Origin: Planctomycetia bacterium | Lineage (GTDB): Bacteria > Planctomycetota > Planctomycetia > Gemmatales > Gemmataceae | NCBI GenBank assembly: GCA_005799265.1 | Contig: SYHD01000221.1 | Coordinates: forward strand, 1 to 42,590 | DNA: 42,590 nt | Direction: 5' to 3' | Part shown: in pieces, positions 16,438 to 23,980 of the stretch | Position numbering within the stretch: position 1 is the stretch's first letter | Layout of the letters: each line of letters opens with the position of its first letter | Made by a program: the position numbers and the translations under genes | Notes under the pieces: generated by a model | Told to the model about the DNA's origin: nothing | Seen by the model: the letters and a program-made list of their open reading frames with translations, nothing else | Database searches by the model: none

Positions 16438-18315
16438 ATGTCGCGCGCATTCTTTGCCCTCGTTTTCGTATTGGCGATCACGGCGTCCGCAACGGCTCAA
16501 TCTCCTCAGCAGCCCAAGCGGCCCAACATGGTCTTCGTCATGGCGGACGATCTCGGCGTCAACGATCTCTCTTGTTATGGCCGCAAGGATCAGCCGACGC
16601 CCAACCTCGATAAGCTAGCCAAGCAAGGGATGCGTTTCACGTCCGCCTATAGCGCGGCGTCGGTCTGTTCGCCGACGCGGGCGGCGATCATGACCGGGCA
16701 CTCGCCGGCGCGGCTCAGGCTGACGACCTTTCTGCCCGGCCGCAGCGACGCGGTGTCGCAACTTTTGCTGCACCCCGCGATCAATCAGCAACTCCCCGGC
16801 AACTTTCGCACGATCGCGGAGTTGTTGCACGCGTCCGGCTATCGCACCGGCATGGTCGGCAAATGGCACCTCGGCGGCAAAGGCTCGTTGCCGACCGATC
16901 GCGGCTTCGATTACTATCACGCGGGCCAAGCGCTCACGAAACCGTCCGCGACCGAGGCGGGCAAAGGCGAATACGATCTGACGGAGAAAGCCGAGAAGTT
17001 CATCGAAGACAACAAGGCTCGCCCATTCTTCCTGTATCTGTGCCACAACAATCCACACGTCGTTCTCAATGCGAAGGAGGAGCTGATCGCGAAACACAAG
17101 GACGCGTTCAATCCCACCTACGCCGCAATGCTCGAGACGCTTGACGATTGCGTGGGCCGCGTGATGGCGAAGCTCGACGCGCTGGGCCTCGCCGAAGATA
17201 CGATCGTCATCTTCACGTCCGACAACGGCGGGTTGCACGTGCTCGAGTCGCCGCGCACGCCGGCGACGTACAATCGGCCCTTTCGGGCCGGCAAGGGCTT
17301 CCTCTATGAAGGCGGCATTCGCATTCCGCTCATCGTGCGTTGGCCGGGCCATATCAAGGGCGACCAGACGACGGATGTGCCGATGATCAGCACCGACTGG
17401 ACGCCGACGCTGCTGGGCCTTGCGAAGATCGCGGTCAAGGAGAAATTCGAGGGGGCCAATCTCGCGGATCTGTTGCTGCACGGGAAGGCGCCGAGTGCGC
17501 GATTGCTCTATTGGCATCAACCTCATTACATGAATCAAGGCGGCCGGCCGGCGGGGGCGATCCGCGATGGCTCGTGGAAGTTGATCGAATCCTACGAGAC
17601 CGGCGCGTGCGAGTTGTACAACCTCGCCAACGATGTCGGCGAATCCACCGACCTCGCCGCCAAGGAGCCCGCGCGCGTCGCCGACTTGCGCGGCAAGCTC
17701 GAAAAATGGCGGCGCGAGGTCGGCGCTCAGGCGAACGCCGCCAATCCCAAGTTCAACGGCAAGGTCTGGAAGCAACTGTATCACGATGTCGATGCGTCGC
17801 GGCTCACGCTCGAAGACAAGGCATCCGCCATGGGGACCAGACTAGAGCCGTGGCGTGCTTTGATGGGCGGCGTCCTTGCGAATCCGAAGAAAATGATCGA
17901 GCCAAAGGTCGCACCGGGCGCCGGCGCCGTTATCTTGCACGCGCGCGATGCCAAGGTCACGGGCACGAAGCTTCGCTATGAGGATCCGCCCAACAAGGAC
18001 ACGCTCGGATTTTGGGTTAACCAGAATGACTTCGCCGAGTGGAGCTTCGTCGTGCCGAACGCGGGCAAGTTCGAAGTCGAAGTGCTGCAAGCGTGCGGCA
18101 ACAAGAGCGGCGGTAGCGAAATCCAAATCGTGGTCGGTAACCAAGCGCTGACGATGAAAGTCGCGGAGACCGGCCACTTTCAGCGTTTCATCCCGCGCAC
18201 CATCGGCACTCTAACGCTCGAAGCCGGCAAGACGACGTTGATGGTCCGGGCGTTGACGAAGCCCGGCGTCGCCGTGATGGACCTGCGACGGGTCGTCCTG
18301 CGTTCCGCGCCTTAG
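16438..18315 (+). CDS. Secreted sulfatase with C-terminal beta-sandwich domain
   Basis: A 625-residue type I sulfatase. The ATG at 16438 has GGAAGGAA upstream and starts a clean signal peptide (cleavage near ATAQS); an ATG at 16411 in frame is less likely. Metal ligands D37-D38 lie in MADDLG. CSPTRAAIMTG (77-87) carries the Cys converted to formylglycine. GKWHLGG and TSDNGG complete the active site. These enzymes remove sulfate esters from polysaccharides or other substrates. The last 150 or so residues form a beta-rich domain (FAEWSFVVPNAGKFEVEV; VMDLRRVVL) resembling carbohydrate-binding or DUF5077-like modules of planctomycete sulfatases. No sulfatase-maturing enzyme is encoded nearby. Confidence 0.94.
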   Translation: MSRAFFALVFVLAITASATAQSPQQPKRPNMVFVMADDLGVNDLSCYGRKDQPTPNLDKLAKQGMRFTSAYSAASVCSPTRAAIMTGHSPARLRLTTFLPGRSDAVSQLLLHPAINQQLPGNFRTIAELLHASGYRTGMVGKWHLGGKGSLPTDRGFDYYHAGQALTKPSATEAGKGEYDLTEKAEKFIEDNKARPFFLYLCHNNPHVVLNAKEELIAKHKDAFNPTYAAMLETLDDCVGRVMAKLDALGLAEDTIVIFTSDNGGLHVLESPRTPATYNRPFRAGKGFLYEGGIRIPLIVRWPGHIKGDQTTDVPMISTDWTPTLLGLAKIAVKEKFEGANLADLLLHGKAPSARLLYWHQPHYMNQGGRPAGAIRDGSWKLIESYETGACELYNLANDVGESTDLAAKEPARVADLRGKLEKWRREVGAQANAANPKFNGKVWKQLYHDVDASRLTLEDKASAMGTRLEPWRALMGGVLANPKKMIEPKVAPGAGAVILHARDAKVTGTKLRYEDPPNKDTLGFWVNQNDFAEWSFVVPNAGKFEVEVLQACGNKSGGSEIQIVVGNQALTMKVAETGHFQRFIPRTIGTLTLEAGKTTLMVRALTKPGVAVMDLRRVVLRSAP

Positions 18316-18328
18316 TGTGTCTGTACTT

Positions 18329-18362
18329 TTTTAGCGCTCACAGGACGCAAGCGAGCGCAAAA
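18329..18362. repeat. Intergenic stem-loop TTTTAGCGCTC / GAGCGCAAAA
   Basis: An imperfect inverted repeat (one bulged A) lies 14 bp after the sulfatase stop and contains GACGCAAGCGAGCGC. Its TTTAGCGCT core is shared with the hairpin at 30496-30551. It may serve as a transcript end, but no T-run follows. Confidence 0.55.
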
Positions 18363-18472
18363 CGAATTTATCGGATGCGTTGAAGGAATAACTGCGATTT
18401 TGCTTGCGATTCCACGCGCCCAGCAATACTCTCAGAACAGTTCCCAACCCGTCTCTCGTTGAGGTATCTCCC

Positions 18473-19369
18473 ATGCGGCACGGCATCCCTTTCTTGGCAG
18501 CGGCAATCTGCGTCAGCCTCCTGACGGCGCCCGCCATTGCTCAGGTGTCCCTGCAATGGAAGTTCAAGGAGGGAGCACGCTTCTTCGCCGAGGAGACCAC
18601 CAACGTCAAACAAACCACGACGGTCATGAACAAAGTGCAAGAGAAGCACGAGATCCAATACACCCTCGTTAGCTTTTTCGTCGAGAAAGTGACGCCCGAA
18701 CACGTCGTCCTCGTGCAGACCATCGAGGAACTGAAGAACGAGTTGCTCAAAGGAGATCCGCAACCGGAGGACGAAGAAGTCCTCAAGAAGATGAAGGGCT
18801 CGAAGTTCACGATCACGCTCAATACGAGCGGACAGATCACGCGCTTCGAAGGCTATGACGCTCTCGTGAACAAGTTAAGCGACGGCGACGACAACATCGC
18901 ACGCGCCTTCCGCGCCATCTTGCCCAAGGAAGCCCTGCAGAAAATCGCTGAAGGCTCGTTCGCTTGGAGTCCGACCAAGGCCGTCAAGAAAGGGGACACC
19001 TGGCAACGAATTTCGCAGATCCCGCTGGGGCCCCTCGGCTCGCTCAAGGCCAATCAGAAATTCACCTACGCCGGTAAACAAAAGGACCTTGATGTCGTCG
19101 GGCTCGTTAGCGAATTGACGTACCTCCCGGCCAAGAAAGATAATCCTGATGTGCCGTTCAAAATCATTCGCGGCGACCTCAAAGCCGAGAAGGCGACGGG
19201 CACGATTCTCTTTGATCCCAAGCTCGGCCGGCCGACCCAGGAAAGCGCCGCGATCACGCTGCGCGGCAAGATGACCGTCGAGGTGCTTAACATGGAGATC
19301 GAGGTCGAGCTCTATCAAGAGCAGACCATGGTCACGCGCATCAGCGCCACACGGCCCAAGGTGAAGTGA
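18473..19369 (+). CDS. DUF6263-family secreted protein
   Basis: 298 residues with a signal peptide (cleavage after about AIAQ). I recognise the DUF6263 pattern: LQWKFKEGARFFAEET near the mature N-terminus, NVKQTTTVM, then FTITLNTSGQITRFEGYDAL, KKGDTW in the middle and a C-terminal beta-rich half. Family members are predicted periplasmic or outer-membrane-exposed beta proteins of unknown function. The ATG at 18473 has GAGGT 8 nt upstream; the in-frame ATG at 18404 adds a non-signal-like tail. The next gene begins 1 bp after the stop, so the pair is probably co-transcribed. Confidence 0.85.
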   Translation: MRHGIPFLAAAICVSLLTAPAIAQVSLQWKFKEGARFFAEETTNVKQTTTVMNKVQEKHEIQYTLVSFFVEKVTPEHVVLVQTIEELKNELLKGDPQPEDEEVLKKMKGSKFTITLNTSGQITRFEGYDALVNKLSDGDDNIARAFRAILPKEALQKIAEGSFAWSPTKAVKKGDTWQRISQIPLGPLGSLKANQKFTYAGKQKDLDVVGLVSELTYLPAKKDNPDVPFKIIRGDLKAEKATGTILFDPKLGRPTQESAAITLRGKMTVEVLNMEIEVELYQEQTMVTRISATRPKVK

Positions 19370-19370
19370 C

Positions 19371-19850
19371 ATGGCGCGCGTCCTCAAGCCGCCGACGCCG
19401 CTCGTGCTCGATGCGCGAACGCCGAGCGTCTTTCTGGCCGGCTCCATCGAGATGGGGCAAGCCGAAGATTGGCAGTCGCGCATCGAGCAGGCGCTGATCG
19501 ATTACGAAGTCGTTCTTCTCAATCCGCGCCGCGACGAGTGGGACGCCACCTGGGTGCAATCGATCGAGCATTCGCAATTCCGCGCACAGGTCGAATGGGA
19601 GCTAGCCGGCCTGGAGCAAGCAACGCTCGTCGCGATGTACTTCGCGCCGACCACGAAGGCCCCGATCACGCTCCTGGAACTGGGCTTGACGGCGCAGAGC
19701 GGCAAGCTCGTTGTCTGCTGCCCGGATGGCTACTGGCGCAAGGGCAATATCGAGGTCGTGTGCCGACGCTTTGACGTGCCCTTGCTCGCGAGCCTGGAGG
19801 AATTGATCGCGGAGTTGCTACAGCGAATCCGCGTGGCGGTGGGATCGTGA
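19371..19850 (+). CDS. Nucleoside 2-deoxyribosyltransferase-like protein
   Basis: 159 residues, soluble. The fold is the nucleoside 2-deoxyribosyltransferase-like type (PF15891-like): FLAGSIEMG near the N-terminus as the nucleotide-binding loop, LLNPRRDEWD as the second loop, and ITLLELGL with E103 in the position of the nucleophilic Glu. Characterised relatives exchange the base of deoxynucleosides; this shorter subgroup often acts in nucleotide salvage or sits near phage or NAD-related genes, and its activity here is unproven. It sits 1 bp after the DUF6263 stop and 12 bp before the PSCyt gene, with no shared pathway evident. Confidence 0.85.
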   Translation: MARVLKPPTPLVLDARTPSVFLAGSIEMGQAEDWQSRIEQALIDYEVVLLNPRRDEWDATWVQSIEHSQFRAQVEWELAGLEQATLVAMYFAPTTKAPITLLELGLTAQSGKLVVCCPDGYWRKGNIEVVCRRFDVPLLASLEELIAELLQRIRVAVGS

Positions 19851-19862
19851 GGTGGTGTGATG

Positions 19863-22355
19863 ATGGGTGATCTCGTTTTCGTTCTTGCATTCACGGCGCC
19901 CGCCCTGGGCGGCCAACCCGCACCCACGGCCGAACAGGTCGAATTCTTCGAGAAGCGTGTGCGCCCCATTCTCGTCACGCACTGCTACGAATGCCACAGC
20001 CAGAACGCCAAGAAGCTCCAGGGCAAACTGCTGCTGGACTCGTGTGCCGGCATCGCCAAGGGCGGACGCTCCGGTCCAGTGCTCGTGCCAGGCAAACCGC
20101 AAGAGAGTCTGCTCATCACGGCCGTCAAGCACATCGATAAGGACCTGCGTATGCCTCCCAAGTCGAAGTTGTCGGCTCAAGAAATCGCCGACCTCGAAGC
20201 GTGGGTCAAGATGGGCGCCCCTGACCCGCGCGTGGCGAACCCGCTGCCGAAGCGCGGAGAGATAGACATCACCCAGGGCAAGAAGTTCTGGTCGTTTCAG
20301 CCGATCAAACGCAGCGAGCCGCCGCCTGTCAAAGACAAGAACTGGCCAATTACAACCATCGATCGATTCATCCTCGCCAAGCTCGAAGCGAAGGGCATGA
20401 TGCCGGTCGGCCCAGCGGACAAGCGCACGCTGATTCGCCGGGCGACGTACGATCTCACTGGCCTGCCGCCGACGCTGGAAGAGATCAACGCGTTTCTAAA
20501 AGACGATTCGGTCGACGCTTTGGCGAAGGTCGTCGATCGGTTGCTGGCGTCGAGCGCTTACGGCGAGCGCTGGGGCCGCCATTGGCTGGACGTGGTGCGC
20601 TACGCCGACACCGCGGGAGACAATTCTGATTTTCCGATTCCGCAGATGTACCTCTATCGGAACTGGGTCATCGACGCCTTCAATCGCGACATGCCTTACG
20701 ATCAATTCGTTCGTGAACAGCTCGCGGGAGATCTATTGAAGGATGAAGGCAGAAGGATGAAGGATGAAAAAAAGGAGCAATTCGATTCATCCTTCATCCT
20801 TCATCCTTCATCCTTTTCTCCCCTCATCGCGACAGGCTACCTCGCCAACTCGCGCCGCCACGGCTCCTATGAGGACGCACGCTATCCGTGGCATCTCACA
20901 ATCGAGGATACGATCGACAACCTTGGCAAGACATTCCTGGGCATCACGATTCATTGCGCGCGTTGCCACGATCACAAGTTCGATCCCTTCACCAATGAGG
21001 ATTACTACGCGCTCTACGGGATCTTCTCCAGCACGCGCTATCCGTGGCCCGGCATCGAACTCGATCGCGTGCAGCGCGATTTGATTCCGCTCGGCTCCTC
21101 CGCCGAATTCAAGAAGGCCGGTGACGAACACTACAAGAAACTCGCGGCGATGGAAGCGGTCGTCAAGAAGCTGGAAGCGGCGAAAGCGTCGGCCGACAAG
21201 ATCAAGAGCGCGAAGGACGAGCGCGATGCCTTCGCCAAGCAGCCGTTACCGTACCCGACCGTGTACGGTGTCATCGACGGCAAGAATGAGCCGAAGAAGC
21301 GCATCGGCCAGGTCGGCAACGCAAAGGTGCAAATCAAGGGCGATCCGGATCGTCTCGGCAAGGAAGTGCCGCGCCGCTTTCCGGCGGTGCTCGGCGGACA
21401 ATCGTTGAACGCCGCCGTCAAGGGGAGCGGCCGATTGGAGCTGGCGGCGTGGATCACCGATTCCGCCAATCCGCTGACCGCGCGCGTCATGGTCAATCGC
21501 ATCTGGCAGTATCACTTCGGCCAGGGGCTTGTGCCGACAGCGAACGACTTCGGCAAGCAAGGCCGACCGCCGACGCACCCGGAACTGCTCGACTGGTTGG
21601 CAAGTGAATTCATTAGCCCCGAGCGCAAGCTCGGGGATCGCGCGGCCCCCATGCTTGCGCATGGGGCTGGTAACTGGAGCATCAAACGGATGCATCGCCT
21701 CATCATGCTCTCGCGCGTCTATCAACTTGCGAGCACCGACGACGAAGCGAACCTGAAAGTTGATTCGGCCAATGATTATCTCTGGCGCTTCGCGCGGCGC
21801 CGGCTCGACGCCGAGTCGATCCGCGATGCGCTGCTCTTCGTCAGCAGCAGTCTCGATCGCACGCCGGGAGGACCGCATCCATTTCCGCCGACGATGAAGT
21901 GGGACTTCTCCCAACACAAACCGTTCAAGGCCGTTTACGAAACGAACCGCCGCAGCGTCTATCTGATGACACAACGCATCGCCCGGCATCCGTTTCTCGC
22001 TCTCTTCGACGGCCCCGACACGAACGCCAGCACAGCAGCCCGGCCGACGACCACGACGCCGTTGCAGGCGCTGTTCCTGATGAACGACCCGTTCGTCCAC
22101 GAGCAAGCGAAGAAGTTGGCCGCACGCCTATTGAGGGAAGACTCCGAGGACGCCGTCCGCATCGAGCGCGCGTTCGTTCTGCTGTTCGCCCGCTCGCCGA
22201 GCGCGGAGGAAACGATGCAAACGAGCGCGTTTTTGGCGCTGGTTGCGGGGCGATTGCGCGGCGCGGGTATGACGGCAGAGCTGGCACGGGTGGGCGCCTG
22301 GGAGAGCTTCGCGCGGGCGCTGTTGATGAGCAATGAGTTTATGTATGTGAATTGA
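19863..22355 (+). CDS. PSCyt1-PSCyt2-PSD1 (DUF1549/DUF1553) protein with two in-frame repeat insertions
   Basis: 830 residues from the third of three tandem start codons (19857, 19860, 19863), which gives the best spacing to GAGGTGG. A signal peptide is followed by a PSCyt1 domain with HCYECHSQ (heme motif C41-C44-H45) and DLRMPPKS. The DUF1549 domain has TIDRFILAKL and YGERWGRHWLDVVRYADT, then a CARCHDHKFDP motif. The C-terminal DUF1553 has LTARVMVNRIWQYHFG and TPLQALFLMNDPF. This planctomycete family is of unknown function, probably periplasmic and heme-containing. Two low-complexity peptides, KDEGRRMKDEKKEQF... (about 293-318) and SPERKLGDRAAPMLAHGAG (about 585-604), sit where relatives are, as I recall, much shorter; both are encoded by palindromic repeats. 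It forms the usual pair with DUF1501. Confidence 0.94.
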   Translation: MGDLVFVLAFTAPALGGQPAPTAEQVEFFEKRVRPILVTHCYECHSQNAKKLQGKLLLDSCAGIAKGGRSGPVLVPGKPQESLLITAVKHIDKDLRMPPKSKLSAQEIADLEAWVKMGAPDPRVANPLPKRGEIDITQGKKFWSFQPIKRSEPPPVKDKNWPITTIDRFILAKLEAKGMMPVGPADKRTLIRRATYDLTGLPPTLEEINAFLKDDSVDALAKVVDRLLASSAYGERWGRHWLDVVRYADTAGDNSDFPIPQMYLYRNWVIDAFNRDMPYDQFVREQLAGDLLKDEGRRMKDEKKEQFDSSFILHPSSFSPLIATGYLANSRRHGSYEDARYPWHLTIEDTIDNLGKTFLGITIHCARCHDHKFDPFTNEDYYALYGIFSSTRYPWPGIELDRVQRDLIPLGSSAEFKKAGDEHYKKLAAMEAVVKKLEAAKASADKIKSAKDERDAFAKQPLPYPTVYGVIDGKNEPKKRIGQVGNAKVQIKGDPDRLGKEVPRRFPAVLGGQSLNAAVKGSGRLELAAWITDSANPLTARVMVNRIWQYHFGQGLVPTANDFGKQGRPPTHPELLDWLASEFISPERKLGDRAAPMLAHGAGNWSIKRMHRLIMLSRVYQLASTDDEANLKVDSANDYLWRFARRRLDAESIRDALLFVSSSLDRTPGGPHPFPPTMKWDFSQHKPFKAVYETNRRSVYLMTQRIARHPFLALFDGPDTNASTAARPTTTTPLQALFLMNDPFVHEQAKKLAARLLREDSEDAVRIERAFVLLFARSPSAEETMQTSAFLALVAGRLRGAGMTAELARVGAWESFARALLMSNEFMYVN
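20739..20815. repeat. Heptamer-repeat hairpin inside the DUF1549 gene
   Basis: Left arm 20739-20768 is built of GGATGAA units, right arm 20786-20815 of TTCATCC units; they pair at 28 of 30 positions around a 17-base spacer. The reading frame runs through it. Architecture matches the intergenic heptamer hairpin at 35364-35504, though the unit sequence differs. Confidence 0.9.
21613..21674. repeat. Palindromic repeat, TTAGCC...GCGCAAGC family, inside the DUF1549 gene
   Basis: Contains two perfect 7-bp-stem hairpins (21617-21636 and 21647-21666), bounded by TTAGCCCC on the left and GGGGCTGGTAA on the right. The left part TTAGCCCCGAGCGCAAGC differs from the intergenic copy at 15626 in three of 18 bases. 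It is read in frame as part of the protein. Confidence 0.88.
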
Positions 22356-22360
22356 GTATT

Positions 22361-22438
22361 GCCGCTTGCGGCTTAGCGTTCGCGGACTGTGACCGATCGT
22401 AATTGATACGATCTTGCGAGCGCTAAGCCGCAAGCGGC
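22361..22438. repeat. Intergenic palindrome with GCCGCTTGCGGCTTAGCG arms
   Basis: Perfect 18-bp arms at 22361-22378 and 22421-22438, with a second perfect hairpin inside (GATCGTA at 22395-22401 against TACGATC at 22407-22413). It fills the 101-bp gap between the PSCyt and DUF1501 genes. The core GCTTGCGGC is also in the 40031-40065 hairpin. Confidence 0.9.
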
Positions 22439-22456
22439 GATCATTGAGGGAGTACG

Positions 22457-23866
22457 ATGATCCACAGTTCCGTCACCCGCCGCCTGATCCTTCGCTCCCT
22501 CGTCGGTGGATCGATCCTCTTGCCCGGCATTCTCGCCGACTTGCTGGCTCAGGACGCACGCGATCCGCTGGAGGCGCGTGAGCCGCACTTCATGCCCAAG
22601 GCGAGGCGCGTCATCTTTCTCTTCTCGACCGGCGGCGTGTCGCACATGGATACGTTCGATCACAAGCCGCGCCTCTTTCAAGCGGATGGACGCATGACCG
22701 GCGTCGGCGGTGGCCTGTCGCTCGAACAGCGGCCGCTCTTGAGGCCACGCTGGGCGTTTCGGCCCGGCGGACGCTGCGGCACTCTCGTCAGCGACATTTT
22801 CCCGCATTTGCGCGAGCGCATGGACGATCTTTGCCTCATCAACTCCATGACGACCGACAACAATGAGCACTTCCAGGCGACACTCGCGATTCACACCGGC
22901 TCGTTCTTTCAAGCTCGGCCCAGCGTCGGCTCGTGGCTGAGCTGGGGCCTCGGCACGTTCAATCGCAATCTGCCGTCGTTTGTCGTGCTGGCGCCGAATC
23001 TTCCCTATGCGGGGACGCAAGTGTTCGCGAACGACTTTCTGCCGGCGTATCATCAGGGGACGCGCGTCGTGCCTGGGCCGGAACCGATCGCGAACCTCCG
23101 ACGACACAACCCCTCACCCCCGGCCCATCTCCTCCAAGGGGAGAGGGGGGATTGGTTGCAACAGGCTGAGCTCGACCTCGCCAACGCCTTCAATCGCGGG
23201 CATCTCAAGCGCAACGGCAACGACTCCGATTTGGCCGCGCGCATTCGCTCGTTCGAGACGGCGTATCAGATGCAGTTCGAGGCGCCCGAGGTCTTCGATC
23301 TGTCGCGCGAAACCGACGAGACGCTGCGGCTCTATGGCCTCGATCGTGGCGATACGCAGAGCTACGCCTGGCAGTGCCTGGTCGCGCGGCGTCTCGCGGA
23401 GCGCGGCGTGCGCTTCATCGAGCTGATCGACACCGGCTCGTCGAACAACTGGGACGCGCACTCCGATCTTGGCGCCCATGAGCCTCTGGCGCGGCGCATC
23501 GATCGCCCCATCGCGGGTCTTTTGCAGGATCTGAAACGCCGCGGCATGCTCGATGACACCTTGGTCGTCTGGACTACGGAGTTCGGTCGCACTCCGGGGC
23601 AGGACGGCCCGCGCGGCCGCGGGCATCATCCGGCGGTGTTCTCGTCGTGGCTGGCGGGCGCCGGCGTCAAGGCGGGTGTCGTGTACGGCAAGTCGGACGA
23701 CATCGGCGCGACCGTCGCCGAGAAGCCGGTCCATGTGCACGACTTCCATGCGACGATCCTGCACCTGTTCGGCCTCGATCACGAACGGCTCACGTATCGC
23801 CATGCGGGCCGTGACTATCGGCTGACCGATGTGTATGGGCAGGTCGTGCGCGAGATCTTGAGCTAA
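22457..23866 (+). CDS. DUF1501-family protein with an in-frame repeat insertion
   Basis: A 469-residue DUF1501 protein, an alkaline-phosphatase-superfamily fold in my recollection, exported and of unknown function. The N-terminus TRRLILRSLVGGSILL resembles a Tat signal. Family motifs: VIFLFSTGGVSHMDTFDHKP, GTLVSDIFPHL, LCLINSM, GVRFIELIDTG, NWDAHSD and the C-terminal TEFGRTPGQDG...GRGHHP. It pairs with the DUF1549/DUF1553 gene upstream, the standard planctomycete couple. Residues about 218-232 (NPSPPAHLLQGERGD) are encoded by a CCTCACCCCC-family palindrome (23110-23150), in a loop after PIANLRR where I expect relatives to be shorter. GAGGGAG precedes the ATG. Confidence 0.93.
   Translation: MIHSSVTRRLILRSLVGGSILLPGILADLLAQDARDPLEAREPHFMPKARRVIFLFSTGGVSHMDTFDHKPRLFQADGRMTGVGGGLSLEQRPLLRPRWAFRPGGRCGTLVSDIFPHLRERMDDLCLINSMTTDNNEHFQATLAIHTGSFFQARPSVGSWLSWGLGTFNRNLPSFVVLAPNLPYAGTQVFANDFLPAYHQGTRVVPGPEPIANLRRHNPSPPAHLLQGERGDWLQQAELDLANAFNRGHLKRNGNDSDLAARIRSFETAYQMQFEAPEVFDLSRETDETLRLYGLDRGDTQSYAWQCLVARRLAERGVRFIELIDTGSSNNWDAHSDLGAHEPLARRIDRPIAGLLQDLKRRGMLDDTLVVWTTEFGRTPGQDGPRGRGHHPAVFSSWLAGAGVKAGVVYGKSDDIGATVAEKPVHVHDFHATILHLFGLDHERLTYRHAGRDYRLTDVYGQVVREILS
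23110..23150. repeat. CCTCACCCCC-family palindrome inside the DUF1501 gene
   Basis: CCCCTCACCCCCGGCCCATC starts the element and AAGGGGAGAGGGGGG closes it; the same order and motifs occur at 1-50. The reading frame stays open through it and encodes a Pro-rich, then Gly/Glu/Arg peptide. Confidence 0.85.
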
Positions 23867-23980
23867 GGCGACCGACAGAATCATGGTCAATGGCGAGGGA
23901 GGCATTTTCACCGGGTCTTAATGTTGTTCGGCTAGAATTGCTGAGTTGAATCCACTTCTTTCCCCGTCGAGGAGGCTCCC

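Noticed and set aside
20739-20815. CRISPR-like short repeats
   Set aside because: Units are 7 bp, directly adjacent, without spacers, and form one hairpin; no cas genes are present.
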